From contig DHAE01000029.1 of the NCBI GenBank assembly GCA_002397315.1, positions 83,053 through 147,052 of the forward strand: a DNA stretch of 64,000 bases. Reading direction: 5' to 3'. The stretch's first letter is position 1; each line of letters starts with the position of its first letter. The DNA is from Comamonadaceae bacterium UBA4962. GTDB lineage: Bacteria > Pseudomonadota > Gammaproteobacteria > Burkholderiales > Burkholderiaceae_C. Below the pieces are notes generated by a model. The model was not told where the DNA came from, ran no database searches, and worked only from the letters and a program-made list of their open reading frames with translations. The translations under genes were made by a program, and so were the position numbers. Below are positions 51,548 through 61,869 of the stretch, one piece after another.

Positions 51548-52876
51548 TCAGGCCTGGCCCGCGTAGCGCACGCAGCCGCGGCCGGTGCGCTTGGCGGCGT
51601 ACATGGCCTGGTCGGCCTGCGTCATGAGCAGTTCGATGTCGCCTTCCAACGGCGGGTGCATCGCCACGCCGATGCTCGCGCCCACCCGCAGGGCCAGGCC
51701 GTCCACTTCCATGGGCTCGGCCAGCGCCGAGACGATGCGCGCGCCGATGTGGCCCACCAAGTCCCCTTCCACGTCGGTGTCGAGCATCACGAGGAATTCG
51801 TCGCCGCCCAGGCGCGCCACGGTGTCGCTGCCGCGCACGGCATGCGCCAGCCGGCGCGCGACGCACCGCAGCACCTCGTCGCCCACCTTGTGGCCATGGC
51901 CGTCGTTGATCTTCTTGAAGCCGTCCAGGTCGATGAACAGCAAGGCCACCGCGCCGCCGCGCGAGCGCACGCGCGAGAGCGAGTGCTCGAAGCGGCTGTG
52001 GAACGCCGACCGGTTCTGCAGGCCGGTGAGGGAGTCGTGGTTGGCGAGGTAGTGCTGCTGCCGCGCGATCTCGATCTTGGCCGAAATGTCCTGCACGAGC
52101 GACATGATCGAGGTCACGCGGCCGCCCTCGTCGGTGAGCGCGGAGCTGAACCACTCGCAATGCACCTCGGAACCGTCGGCCCGGCGCAGGCAGGATTCCA
52201 CGCGGTTGCGCGTGGTGCGGCCGGACCGCAGGTCCGAGAAGGCCTGCGACAGGTGGTCTTCCATGGCGGAAGTGCCGGGCAGCTCGTGCAGGCGGCGGCA
52301 TTCGACCTGCACCAGATCCTGCCACCCCATGAGTTCGATGGCGCGGCGCGAGCAGCGCAGCACGCGCAGCTGGTCGTCCATCTCCAGCACGGCCAGGGGG
52401 CTGTTGTCCATGTGGGAAGACAGGCGCTGGTTCGCGGCACGCAGCGCGTTCAAGGCGACCTGGAGTTCGTCCACGTCGAGCGCCGCGGTGACGAAGCCGG
52501 CGATGCCGCCCTGCGCATCGCGCCAGGGCGAAATGCAGATCGTGCGCCACGACTCGCGCCCCTCGGGATCGAGCACCAGCCGCTGGTAGCTCACCCGCTC
52601 GCCGGTCAGCACGCGCTGCACGTAGGGCATGAAGCGCGAATAGTTGTACTCGCCGTACAGCTCGATCAGGGACTTGCCGACGATGGCCTCGGGCGCGGCG
52701 CGGAACCAGCGCGCGTATTCGTCGTTCACGTAGACGACGCGCAGGGCGCGGCTGACGACAGCCACCGTGGCACCCACGTTGCGCGTGAGCACCTGCAGCA
52801 TGTCGTGGTCCGGCAGCCCGGGGAACGTCCCGGCGGCGGAAAGCGTGTCCTCCAGCGGCAATTCGTTCGGCGTCAT
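51548..52876 (-). CDS. PAS-PAS-GGDEF diguanylate cyclase
   Basis: 442 residues from ATG 52876. Two PAS domains (about 27-135 and 150-270; LYGEYNYSRFMPYVQ in the first) are followed by a GGDEF domain with the intact RLGGDEFLVML (GGDEF at 357-361) and an RGSD allosteric I-site (348-351), so cyclic-di-GMP synthesis with product inhibition is expected. No membrane helix. It runs convergent to the flavoenzyme gene, with stops 37 bp apart, and downstream of uppP on the same strand. Confidence 0.9.
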   Translation of the reverse strand: MTPNELPLEDTLSAAGTFPGLPDHDMLQVLTRNVGATVAVVSRALRVVYVNDEYARWFRAAPEAIVGKSLIELYGEYNYSRFMPYVQRVLTGERVSYQRLVLDPEGRESWRTICISPWRDAQGGIAGFVTAALDVDELQVALNALRAANQRLSSHMDNSPLAVLEMDDQLRVLRCSRRAIELMGWQDLVQVECRRLHELPGTSAMEDHLSQAFSDLRSGRTTRNRVESCLRRADGSEVHCEWFSSALTDEGGRVTSIMSLVQDISAKIEIARQQHYLANHDSLTGLQNRSAFHSRFEHSLSRVRSRGGAVALLFIDLDGFKKINDGHGHKVGDEVLRCVARRLAHAVRGSDTVARLGGDEFLVMLDTDVEGDLVGHIGARIVSALAEPMEVDGLALRVGASIGVAMHPPLEGDIELLMTQADQAMYAAKRTGRGCVRYAGQA

Positions 52877-53034
52877 AGCCACGGGTTCCTCGTACGCGCA
52901 CCGCTCCGGCCGCACCGCACGAGGCGCGTCCGGCAGGTCCGGCGACAGCCTGCACCATCCCCTCGCGGCGGTCACGCACGGCCCGGGGTCTTCAACTCCA
53001 AAAGTGGCGGCAGCTTATCACTTTCATCTTTTTC

Positions 53035-53051
53035 ATAGCAGCAGGTGCTAT
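53035..53051. repeat. Short inverted repeat between uppP and the GGDEF gene
   Basis: ATAGCA (53035-53040) and TGCTAT (53046-53051) separated by GCAGG, in an AT-richer patch (52990-53060). The flanks carry no T-tract in the correct position for a terminator. It could be a dispersed element of this genome or an RNA end. Confidence 0.4.
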
Positions 53052-53112
53052 GGCGTGATATGAACCATCCCATCTGGCGGGATCGTGCGCCCTGCCGGTT
53101 GACGCAGGCCGC

Positions 53113-53937
53113 TCAGTCCGCCCAGTTCACCATGCCGCTCCAGGCGGTGGCCAGCACCACGATGCCGAAGGCGATGCGGTAGTAGGCGAACGGCACGAAG
53201 CTGTGCGTGCTGATGTAGCGCAGCAGCCAGCGCACGCAGAGCCAGGCGCTCACGAACGAGAACAGCAGCCCCACGGCGAAGAGCGGCAGGTCGGCCATCG
53301 AGAGCAGGTGCCGCTCCTTGTAGAGGCTGTACACGCCCGCGCCGATCAGCGTCGGGATCGCGAGGAAGAACGAGAAATCGGTGGCGGCCTTGCGCGAGAG
53401 GCCGAGCAGCATGCCGCCGATGATGGTGGCGCCGCTGCGGCTGGTGCCGGGCACCATGGCGAGGCACTGCACCAGCCCGACCTTGAGCGCGTCGAGCGGG
53501 GACATGTCGTCCACGGAGTGCACGCGCACCGCGCCGGGCGCGCGCCGCTCGGCCCAGAGAATGACGAAGCCCCCCAGGATGAAGGTGGTGGCGACCACCG
53601 TGGGCGTGAACAGGTGCGCCTTGATCGCCTTGCCGAAGATCAGCGCCAGCACCACGGCCGGCAGGAAGCCGATGAGGACGTTGAGCGCGAAGCGCTGCGC
53701 CTGCGGCTGGGTGGGCAGCGCCACCAGCGTCTCGCGGATCTTCTGCCAGTACACGAGGATCACCGCGAAGATGGCGCCGGTCTGGATCGCGATGTCGAAG
53801 ACCTTGGCCTTCTCGTCGTCGAAGCCGAGGAGCGCGCCGGCCAGGATCAGGTGGCCGGTGGAGGAGATGGGGAGGAACTCGGTCAGGCCCTCGACCACGC
53901 CCATGATGGCGGCCTTGGCCAGCAGGATGAAATCCAC
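53113..53937 (-). CDS. uppP: Undecaprenyl-diphosphatase UppP/BacA
   Basis: 274 residues from a GTG at 53937 with an AAGGA site six bases ahead. Signature segments are EGLTEFLPISSTGHLILAG near the N terminus and MVPGTSRSGATIIGG in the second half, which hold the phosphatase residues. About eight membrane helices. It recycles the undecaprenyl carrier for cell-wall synthesis and gives bacitracin resistance. 236 bp separate it from the GGDEF gene. Confidence 0.95.
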   Translation of the reverse strand: MDFILLAKAAIMGVVEGLTEFLPISSTGHLILAGALLGFDDEKAKVFDIAIQTGAIFAVILVYWQKIRETLVALPTQPQAQRFALNVLIGFLPAVVLALIFGKAIKAHLFTPTVVATTFILGGFVILWAERRAPGAVRVHSVDDMSPLDALKVGLVQCLAMVPGTSRSGATIIGGMLLGLSRKAATDFSFFLAIPTLIGAGVYSLYKERHLLSMADLPLFAVGLLFSFVSAWLCVRWLLRYISTHSFVPFAYYRIAFGIVVLATAWSGMVNWAD

Positions 53938-53984
53938 GGAAATCCTTCAATCAATCAGACAGACAAACGGACGGCAGCCGCGGA

Positions 53985-55520
53985 TTATCGGGGCAAGGCG
54001 GCTCCCGGCTCGGCCGTGGTGGCCTGCGTGCCGCTCCAGGGCGCCTGCCACCCGCCGCCGAGCGCCTGCACCAGCGAGGCCGCGGCGAGCTGCCGGTTCA
54101 CCTGCAACTGCAGGAGCGCGCGCCGCGCCGACAGCGCCGCCACCTGGGCGGTGACGACCTCGGTATAGCCCACCTGCCCCGCGCGGTAGCGGTTCAAGAG
54201 CTGCTCCTCGGTGCGCTGCGCGGCGGAGACGGCTTCCTGCCGCAGCGGCTCCTGGGCCTGCAGCGTGCGCACGGCGGTGAGCTGGTCCTCCACGGCCTGG
54301 AACGCGCCCAGCACGGTCTGGCGGTAGTTGGCGATGCGCGCCTCGCGGGCGGCGCGCGCCTGCTCCACCCGCGCGGCGATGGCGCCGCCGTCGAACACCG
54401 TCTGCGCGGCCGACAGGCCCAGCGACCAGAGCGCGCCCGAGGCGCTGAACAGATCGCCCAGGCCGGCGCCGCTGCGGCCCAGGGAGGCCGTCAGGCTGAA
54501 GCTCGGGAAGTAGGCGGCGCGCTGCACGCCGATCTGCGCGTTGGCGGCGGCCACGGCGCGCTCGGCGGCGGCGATGTCGGGACGGCGCTCCAGCAGGGTG
54601 GAGGGCAGCGCCGCCGGCACCTCGGGCACGCGGGCCACCCAGGTGCCGGGGGGCAGCGCGAAGGCCGACGGCGGCTGGCCCGCCAGCACGGCGATGGCGT
54701 GCTCGTAGCCGGCGCGGTTGCGCTGCACGGTGGCGAGGTCGGCGCGGGCGTTGGCGAGCTGGGTGCGGGCCTGCAGCACGTCGGACTGCGCCGCGACGCC
54801 GGCGTCGTAGCGGTTCTGCGCGATGCGCAGGCTGCGCTCGTAGGCCTCCACGGTCGCGCGCAGCAGGCCGGCCTCCGCATCGGCCTCGCGCAACTGGAAG
54901 TAAGCCGTGACCAGCGAGCCCACGGCCGAGAGCCGCGCCGAAGCCAGATCCGCTTCGCTGGCCTGGGCGCTGGCGCGGGCGCTGTCCACGGTGCTGCCCA
55001 GGCGGCCCCACACATCCGGCGCCCAGCTCGCGCCCAGCGCGGCCTGCGCGATGGTGCCGCGGCGCGCGGAGCCCTCGCCGCCCGCGCGGGTCTCGCTGGC
55101 CGACAGGTTCACGCCGGGCAGCAGCCCCGCGCGCTGCTCGCGCACCAATGCCTGCGCCTGGGCATAGGCGGCCACGGCGGCGGCGATGTTCTGGTTCGAC
55201 ACCTGCACCTGCGCGGCGAGGCGGTCCAGGTCCGGATCGCCGAACAGCGTCCACCATGCGCCGCGGTCCACGGCATCGGCGGGGGCCGCGGGCTGCCAGA
55301 GCGCGCCGGCTTCCTTGAAGGCGGTGGGCATGGGCGTGGCGAGCGCGGGCGGCTCGTAGGGCGGCGCGACGGAGCAGCCGGCCAGGCACGCGGGCAGCAG
55401 CACGGCGGCGCAGGCGCGAGCCAGCAGCGATGTGCGCGGTCGCGGTGCGTGGGACGCGCGACCCGGGGATCCCAGAGGCACGGCAACGAACACGGCGGCG
55501 GAAGGAGCGGAGAGTTTCAT
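53985..55520 (-). CDS. RND efflux outer-membrane lipoprotein, NodT family
   Basis: 511 residues. An unusually long N terminus precedes the lipobox LAGCS (Cys at about 49). The protein has the duplicated coiled-coil repeats of outer-membrane channel proteins (QNIAAAVAAYAQAQALVREQ, ERRPDIAAAERAVAAANAQI, GQVGYTEVVTAQ). It forms the exit duct for the inner-membrane pumps. ATG 55520 overlaps the stop of the upstream pump gene (four bases). Last gene of the efflux operon. Confidence 0.9.
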   Translation of the reverse strand: MKLSAPSAAVFVAVPLGSPGRASHAPRPRTSLLARACAAVLLPACLAGCSVAPPYEPPALATPMPTAFKEAGALWQPAAPADAVDRGAWWTLFGDPDLDRLAAQVQVSNQNIAAAVAAYAQAQALVREQRAGLLPGVNLSASETRAGGEGSARRGTIAQAALGASWAPDVWGRLGSTVDSARASAQASEADLASARLSAVGSLVTAYFQLREADAEAGLLRATVEAYERSLRIAQNRYDAGVAAQSDVLQARTQLANARADLATVQRNRAGYEHAIAVLAGQPPSAFALPPGTWVARVPEVPAALPSTLLERRPDIAAAERAVAAANAQIGVQRAAYFPSFSLTASLGRSGAGLGDLFSASGALWSLGLSAAQTVFDGGAIAARVEQARAAREARIANYRQTVLGAFQAVEDQLTAVRTLQAQEPLRQEAVSAAQRTEEQLLNRYRAGQVGYTEVVTAQVAALSARRALLQLQVNRQLAAASLVQALGGGWQAPWSGTQATTAEPGAALPR

Positions 55521-58500
55521 GATGGTTGCGCGGGCGCGGCCGGCGCGGTGTCGGCCGCGCGGGAGAGGTGGCGTTCGTTGCCGGAGGGGCGGCGGAGCCG
55601 GTCCAGCAGCACGTAGACCACGGGCGTGGTCAGCAGCGTGAGCAGCTGGCTGGCGACGAGGCCGCCGATGATGGCGACGCCCAGGGGCTGGCGCAGCTCC
55701 GATCCCTGACCGAAGCCGATCGCCAGCGGCAGCGCGCCCAGGGCGGCGGCCAGCGTGGTCATCAGGATCGGGCGCAGGCGCAGCATGCAGGCCTCGCGCA
55801 CCGCTTCGGTGGCGGAGAGGCCGCGCGCCCGTTCCGCCTCCAGCGCGAAGTCGATGATCAGTATGGCGTTCTTCTTCACGATGCCGATCAGCAGGAAGAC
55901 GCCGATCAGCGCGATGATGGTGAACTGCATGTTGAACAGCAGCAGCGCGAGCACCGCGCCCACGCCCGCCGAGGGCAGCGTGGTGAGCACCGTCACGGGA
56001 TGGATCAGGCTCTCGTAGAGCACGCCCAGCACGATGTAGATCACCACGATGGCCGCCAGGATCAGCAAGAGCTGCTGCCCCTGGGTCTCCTGGAAGCTGC
56101 GCGCCGTGCCCTCGAAGCTGCCGCGCACGTTGGTGGGCATGGCGATGTCGGCCTCGGCCTGCTCGACGATCTGCCGCGCCTGGCTGAGCGAGGTGTTGGC
56201 GTCCAGGTTGAAAGAGATGGTCGTGGCCAGCTCGCCGTCCTGGTGGCTGATGGAGGTCGGCGCGGAGCGCTCCACCACCTTGGCGATGGCCGAGAGCGGC
56301 ACCATCGTCTGCGTGGCGGTGGCCAGCACCTGGCCCGTGGAGGCACCGCGCTGCCCCGGGTTGGCCGGGGAGCCGGTGGTGCCCGAGAGGTTGGCGGGCA
56401 CGAAGATGTCCTTCAGCGCGGGCGGGCCGCGCGTGTACTCGGGTGCCCATTCCATGATGACGGAGTACTGGTTCAGCTCGCCGTAGATGGTGGCGACCGA
56501 CCGCTGGCCGAAGGCGTTGTAGAGCGCCGCGTCGACGGCCGCGGCGCTCACGCCCAGGCGCGCGGCGCTGTCGCGGTCCACCTCGACGAAGGTCTCCGAG
56601 CCGTTGTCGGCCTGGTCGGTGTCCACGTCGGTGAGCAGCGTCTCCTGCTTGAGCCGCTCGGCCAGCCGGGTCGCCCAGACGCGCATGTCGGCGAGGTTGT
56701 CGCTCTTGAGCGTGTACTGGTAGGTCGAATTGCTGGAACGCCCGCCCATGCGCAGGTCCTGCACGGGCGAGAGAAAGACCCGCAGGCCGGTGAGCACCGC
56801 GAGCTGCGGCCGCAGCCGGTCGATCACGGCCATGCTGGGCTCGGTGCGCTCGGAGACGGGCTTGAGGTTGACGAACATGAAACCGCCCCCCGCGCGCCCT
56901 CCCCCGGAGAAGCCCACCACGGTGTCCACGGCCGGGTCCTTGCGGATGATGTCCACGGCCTGCCGCAGCTTGTCCGCCAGCGCCCCGGACGAGATGCTCT
57001 GGTCCGCGCGCAGGCCGGCCACCAGTTGGCCGTTGTCCTGCTGCGGGAAAAATCCCTTGGGGATGTGGCTGAACAGGTAGACGTTGAGGCCGATCACGGC
57101 CAGCAGGATGGCGACGACGAGCGCCTTGCTCGCCAGCGCCCAGTCCAACGCGTGGCCGTAGCCGCGCAGCACCGCGTCCTGCGCGCGCACCGCCGCCCGC
57201 GCGAAGCGGCCCGGCGGCTTCACGGCCCCGCCGCGGCGGCGCGCCTCCTCGGCCTCCGAGCGCAGCAGCCAGGCGCACATCATCGGCGTGGTGGTGAGCG
57301 AGATCACCAGCGAGATCGCCACGGCCACCGAGAGCGTCACCGCGAACTCGCGGAACAGCCGCCCGACCTGCCCGTCCATGAACAAGAGCGGGATGAACAC
57401 CGCCACCAGCGAGAGGCTGATCGACAGCACCGTGAAGCCGACCTCGCGCGCACCCTGCAGCGCCGCGGCCATGCGGTCCATGCCGGCCTCGATGTGGCGG
57501 GCGGTGTTCTCCAGCACCACGATGGCATCGTCCACCACGAAGCCGGTGGCCACGGTGAGCGCCATCAGGCTGAGGTTGTTCAGGCTGAAGCCCAGCAGGT
57601 ACATCACGCCGAAGGTGCCCAGCAGCGACACCACCGTGGCCACGGCCGGGATCACCGTGGCGCGCGCCTTGCGCAGGAAGAGGCCCACCACCAGCACCAC
57701 CAGCGCGATCGAGACCATCAGCGTGAACTCGATCTCGCGCAGCGAGGCCCGGATGGAATTGGTGCTGTCGGACGCCACGGCAATGCGGATGTCCTGCGGC
57801 AATTGCGCCTGCAGCGCCGGCAGCAGCGCGCGCACGCCGTCCACCGTTTCGATGATGTTGGCGCCCGGCTGCCGCGTGATGAGCACGACGATGGCCGGCT
57901 CGCCGTTGAAGAGGCCCAGGGTGCGCGTATTCTCCACGCCGTCGACCACCCGCGCCACGTCGCCCAGCCGCACGGGCGCGCCGTCGCGCCAGGCGATGAC
58001 GAGGTCGGCGTAGTCCGCCGCGCGCCGCGAGGGCGACGGCGTGTAGATCTGCAGGCGCCGGCCGTCGCTCTCGATCGCGCCCTTGGGCCGGTTGGCGTTC
58101 GCGGCCTGGATGGCGGCGCGCACGTCCTCGGTGGCGATGCCGTAGCGGTTGAGCGGGAACGGCAGCAGTTCCACGCGCACGGCGGGCAGCGAGCCGCCGC
58201 CGATCTCCACGTCGCCCACGCCGTCCACCTGCGAGAGGCGCTGGCTGACCACGTTGGAGACGGCGTCGTAGATCTCGCCCGGCGTGCGCGATTTCGACGT
58301 GAGCGCGAGGATGATGACCGGCGAATCGGCCGGGTTGATCTTGCGGTAGGTGGGGTTGCTGCGCAGCGTGGCGGGCAGGTCCGCGCGCGAGGCATTGATG
58401 GCGGCCTGCACTTCGCGCGCGGCGCTGTCGATCTTGCGGTTCAGGTCGAACTGCAGGCTGACGCGCGCCGAGCCGCTGGAGCTGGAGGACGTCATCTCGT

Positions 58501-58732
58501 TCACGCCCGCGATCACGCCGAGGCGCCGCTCCAGCGGCGTCGCCACGCTGGTGGCCATGGTTTCGGGGCTGGCGCCGGGCAGGCTGGCCGAGACGGAGAT
58601 CGCCGGATAGTCCACCTGCGGCAGCGGCGCCACCGGCAGCAGGAAGAAGGCCGCGATGCCCGCGAGCGCCATGCCGATGGTGAGCAGCACCGTGGCCACG
58701 GGCCGCTCGACGAAAGGGCGCGAGAGGTTCAC
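55517..58732 (-). CDS. mdtC: RND multidrug efflux pump, MdtC-like
   Basis: 1071 residues from a GTG at 58732, which overlaps the mdtB-like stop. N-terminal MNLSRPFVERPVATVLLTIG and 12 membrane helices in two blocks; the charged proton-relay residues of helix 4 lie in TVATGFVVDDAIVVLEN. The two large periplasmic loops are present. MdtB and MdtC form a mixed trimer in E. coli; the twin pump genes here suggest the same. Exports bile-salt- or novobiocin-type compounds in relatives. Confidence 0.9.
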   Translation of the reverse strand: MNLSRPFVERPVATVLLTIGMALAGIAAFFLLPVAPLPQVDYPAISVSASLPGASPETMATSVATPLERRLGVIAGVNEMTSSSSSGSARVSLQFDLNRKIDSAAREVQAAINASRADLPATLRSNPTYRKINPADSPVIILALTSKSRTPGEIYDAVSNVVSQRLSQVDGVGDVEIGGGSLPAVRVELLPFPLNRYGIATEDVRAAIQAANANRPKGAIESDGRRLQIYTPSPSRRAADYADLVIAWRDGAPVRLGDVARVVDGVENTRTLGLFNGEPAIVVLITRQPGANIIETVDGVRALLPALQAQLPQDIRIAVASDSTNSIRASLREIEFTLMVSIALVVLVVGLFLRKARATVIPAVATVVSLLGTFGVMYLLGFSLNNLSLMALTVATGFVVDDAIVVLENTARHIEAGMDRMAAALQGAREVGFTVLSISLSLVAVFIPLLFMDGQVGRLFREFAVTLSVAVAISLVISLTTTPMMCAWLLRSEAEEARRRGGAVKPPGRFARAAVRAQDAVLRGYGHALDWALASKALVVAILLAVIGLNVYLFSHIPKGFFPQQDNGQLVAGLRADQSISSGALADKLRQAVDIIRKDPAVDTVVGFSGGGRAGGGFMFVNLKPVSERTEPSMAVIDRLRPQLAVLTGLRVFLSPVQDLRMGGRSSNSTYQYTLKSDNLADMRVWATRLAERLKQETLLTDVDTDQADNGSETFVEVDRDSAARLGVSAAAVDAALYNAFGQRSVATIYGELNQYSVIMEWAPEYTRGPPALKDIFVPANLSGTTGSPANPGQRGASTGQVLATATQTMVPLSAIAKVVERSAPTSISHQDGELATTISFNLDANTSLSQARQIVEQAEADIAMPTNVRGSFEGTARSFQETQGQQLLLILAAIVVIYIVLGVLYESLIHPVTVLTTLPSAGVGAVLALLLFNMQFTIIALIGVFLLIGIVKKNAILIIDFALEAERARGLSATEAVREACMLRLRPILMTTLAAALGALPLAIGFGQGSELRQPLGVAIIGGLVASQLLTLLTTPVVYVLLDRLRRPSGNERHLSRAADTAPAAPAQPS

Positions 58733-61700
58733 GGCCGGCCCTCCGCCGCGGGCGGTGCAGCGGGCACCTCGGGCGCCGCGGCCGTGCCCCGGCCCGTCCA
58801 GCGCCGGCCCAGCCGGTCGAAGGCGAGGTAGATCACCGGCGTGGTGAAGAGCGTGAGCAACTGGCTCAGCACCAGCCCGCCGAAGATCGCCAGGCCCAGC
58901 GGCCGGCGCAGCTCGGCGCCCTCGCCCCAGCCCAGCATCAGCGGCAGCGCGGCGAACAGCGCGGCCAGCGTGGTCATCAGGATCGGCCGGAAGCGCAGCA
59001 GCGCCGCCTGGTGGATCGCCTCCTGCGGCGGCAGGCCCTGGCCGCGCTCGGCATCGATCGCGAAGTCGATCATCATGATCGCGTTCTTCTTGACGATGCC
59101 GATCAGCAGGATGATGCCGATGATGCCGATCACCCCCAGGTCGTTGCCCGTGAGCATGAGCGCGAGCAGCGCGCCCACGCCGGCCGAGGGCAGCGTCGAG
59201 AGGATGGTGAGCGGGTGCACGTAGCTCTCGTAGAGCACGCCCAGCACGATGTAGACGCAGACCATGGCGGCCAGGATCAGCCAGAGCTGGCTGGTGAGCG
59301 ATTTCTCGTAGGCGCCGGCCGCGCCCTGGAACTGCAGCGACAGGCCCGCGGGCATGCCGATCTCCTGCGCCGCGGCGCGGATCGCATCCACCGATTCGCC
59401 CAGCGACACGCCCGGGGCCTTGTCGAAGCCGAGCGTGGCCGCCGGGTACTGCGCCACGCGCGTGACCTGCAGCGGCGCGGGCTGCTCGCGGATGGTCGCC
59501 ACGGCCGACAGCGGCGTGGGCGCGCCGCCGCCCGTGCGCAGTTGCAGCGTGCCCAGGCCCTCGGGGCTGGAGAGGCCCTCCTGCTGGGCCTCCAGGATCA
59601 CGCGGTACTGGTTGGTCTCGGTGAAGATGGTGGAGACGATGCGCTGGCCGAAGGCGCTGTAGAGCGTGTCGTCCACCGCGCTCGCCGTGACCGAGAGGCG
59701 CGCGGCCGTCGCGCGGTCGATGTCCACGAAGGCCGAGAGGCCCTGCGCGCCCGCGTCGGTGGTGGCGTTGCGCACCTGGGGCACCGTGCGCAGGCGCTCC
59801 ACCAGCCTGTTCGTCCAGGCGTTCACCTCGGCGGAATCCACGCCGCCGATGGTGGCGCGGTATTCGGTGGGGCCCGTCTCCGCGTCGATCGACAGATCCT
59901 GCGTGGGCTGCAGGTAGAGCGTGACGCCCGCGACCGAGGCCACCCGGTCGCGCAGGCGCTGCATCACCGCGTCCTGGGCGTCGCGTCCGGGCTGGAGGTT
60001 GATGAGCATGCGGCCGGTGTTCAGCATGGTGTTGTTGGCGCCGTCCACGCCGACGAAGGAGCTGAGCGATGCGACATCCGGGTCCTGCAGGATCGCGCGC
60101 ACGGCGGCCTGCTGCAGGGTGCTCATGCGCTCGAACGACACGTCCTGCGACGCCACCAGGCGCCCCTGCAGCTGGCCCGTGTCCTGCGTAGGGAAGAGGC
60201 CCTTGGGGATGAACACGTACAGCACCACCGTGAGCGCCAGCGTGAGCAGCGCCACCAGCAGCGTGGCGCCCTGGTGGCGCAGCACCCACTGCAGCCAGCC
60301 GTCGTAGCGCACGATGACCCGGTCGAAACCGCGCTGGATCGCGCCGCCCACCCCGCGCGGCGGGGTGTCGGGCAGGGCCCGCAGCCAGCGCGCGGACATC
60401 ATCGGCACCAGCGTGAGCGAGACCACCGCGGAGATCAGGATGGTGAGCGCCAGGGTGACCGCGAACTCGCGGAACAGCCGCCCCACCACGTCGCTCATGA
60501 ACAGCAGCGGGATCAGCACCGCGATCAGCGACACGGTGAGCGAGATGATGGTGAAGCCGATCTGCGTGGCGCCCTTGAGCGCGGCCTGGAACGGGGGCTC
60601 GCCCTCTTCGATGTAGCGCGCGATGTTCTCGATCATCACGATGGCGTCGTCCACCACGAAGCCGGTCGCGATGGTGAGCGCCATCAGGCTCAGGTTGTTC
60701 AGGCTGTAGCCCAGCAGGTACATCACGCCGCAGGTGCCGATGAGCGAGATCGGCACCGCGAGGCTGGCGATCACCGTGGCGCGCAGGCTGTGCAGGAAGA
60801 AGAAGATCACCAGCACCACCATCAGCACGGCGAGCACCAGCTCCATCTCGACGTGGTGCACCGAGGCGCGGATGCCGGTGGTGCGGTCGGCGAGCACCTG
60901 CACGTCGAGGCTCGCCGGCAGTCCGGCCTGCAGCTCGGGCAGCTGGCGCTGGATGCTGTCCACGGTGGAGATGACGTTCGCGCCGGGCTGGCGCTGGACG
61001 TTCAAAATGATCGCTGGCCGCTCACCAGCCCACGCCCGCAGCCGGTCGTTCTCGGCCCCGTCGACCACCCGCGCGACGTCCACCATCCGCACCGGCGCGC
61101 CGTTCTTCCACGACACGACGAGGCGCTTGTAGTCGTCCGCGGTGAGCAGCTGGTCGTTGGCGTTGATGGTGTAGGCGCGCTGCGGCCCGTCGAAGCTGCC
61201 CTTGGCGCTGTTGGCGTTGGCGGCCGAGATGGCGCTGCGCAGCGTGTCCAGCCCGATGCCGTGGGAGGCCAGCGCCTTGGTATCGGCCTGGATGCGCACC
61301 GCGGGCCGCTGCCCGCCCGCGAGCGTCACCAGCCCGACGCCGGGCACCTGGCTGATCTTCTGCGCGAGGCGCGTGTTCACCAGGTTCTGCACCTCGGTGA
61401 GCGGCAGCGTGTCCGAACTGATCGCCAGCGTGAGCACCGGCGCGTCGGCCGGGTTCACCTTGGCGTAGACCGGCGGCGCCGGCAGGTCGGTGGGCAGCAG
61501 CGAGGAGCCGGCGTTGATGGCCGCCTGCACCTCCTGTTCGGCCACGTCGATCGCCAGGCCCAGGTCGAACTGCAGCGTGACGATGGAGACGCCCGCCGCG
61601 CTGGTCGAAGCCATGCGCGCCAGCCCGGGCATCTGCCCGAACTGCCGCTCCAGCGGCGCGGTGACATTGCGGCTCATCACCTCCGGGCTCGCCCCGGGGT

Positions 61701-61851
61701 AGAGCGTCTGCACCTGGATGGTCGGATAGTCCACCTGCGGCAGCGCCGACAGGGGCAGGAAGCGGAACCCCACCAGCCCCGCCAGCACGATGGCCAGCAT
61801 CAGGAGCGCGGTGGCGACGGGCCGCTCGATGAAGGGACGCGACGGGCTCAT
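58729..61851 (-). CDS. mdtB: RND multidrug efflux pump, MdtB-like
   Basis: 1040 residues. It starts MSPSRPFIERPVATALLML and shares overall plan with the next gene, with TIATGFVVDDAIVMIEN as the proton-relay helix and LLIGIVKKNAIMMIDFAID in the second half. Helix count 12. It is 18 bp downstream of the adaptor gene and overlaps the mdtC-like gene by four bases. Sequence divergence from mdtC matches the B/C paralog pair rather than a recent duplication. Confidence 0.9.
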   Translation of the reverse strand: MSPSRPFIERPVATALLMLAIVLAGLVGFRFLPLSALPQVDYPTIQVQTLYPGASPEVMSRNVTAPLERQFGQMPGLARMASTSAAGVSIVTLQFDLGLAIDVAEQEVQAAINAGSSLLPTDLPAPPVYAKVNPADAPVLTLAISSDTLPLTEVQNLVNTRLAQKISQVPGVGLVTLAGGQRPAVRIQADTKALASHGIGLDTLRSAISAANANSAKGSFDGPQRAYTINANDQLLTADDYKRLVVSWKNGAPVRMVDVARVVDGAENDRLRAWAGERPAIILNVQRQPGANVISTVDSIQRQLPELQAGLPASLDVQVLADRTTGIRASVHHVEMELVLAVLMVVLVIFFFLHSLRATVIASLAVPISLIGTCGVMYLLGYSLNNLSLMALTIATGFVVDDAIVMIENIARYIEEGEPPFQAALKGATQIGFTIISLTVSLIAVLIPLLFMSDVVGRLFREFAVTLALTILISAVVSLTLVPMMSARWLRALPDTPPRGVGGAIQRGFDRVIVRYDGWLQWVLRHQGATLLVALLTLALTVVLYVFIPKGLFPTQDTGQLQGRLVASQDVSFERMSTLQQAAVRAILQDPDVASLSSFVGVDGANNTMLNTGRMLINLQPGRDAQDAVMQRLRDRVASVAGVTLYLQPTQDLSIDAETGPTEYRATIGGVDSAEVNAWTNRLVERLRTVPQVRNATTDAGAQGLSAFVDIDRATAARLSVTASAVDDTLYSAFGQRIVSTIFTETNQYRVILEAQQEGLSSPEGLGTLQLRTGGGAPTPLSAVATIREQPAPLQVTRVAQYPAATLGFDKAPGVSLGESVDAIRAAAQEIGMPAGLSLQFQGAAGAYEKSLTSQLWLILAAMVCVYIVLGVLYESYVHPLTILSTLPSAGVGALLALMLTGNDLGVIGIIGIILLIGIVKKNAIMMIDFAIDAERGQGLPPQEAIHQAALLRFRPILMTTLAALFAALPLMLGWGEGAELRRPLGLAIFGGLVLSQLLTLFTTPVIYLAFDRLGRRWTGRGTAAAPEVPAAPPAAEGRP

Positions 61852-61869
61852 GGGCTGCGGCGCGTCGGA

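Noticed and set aside
55526..58831. A 1101-codon open frame opposite the mdtC-like gene
   Set aside because: Codon-bias shadow of a real RND pump gene; composition dominated by His, Arg and Gly.
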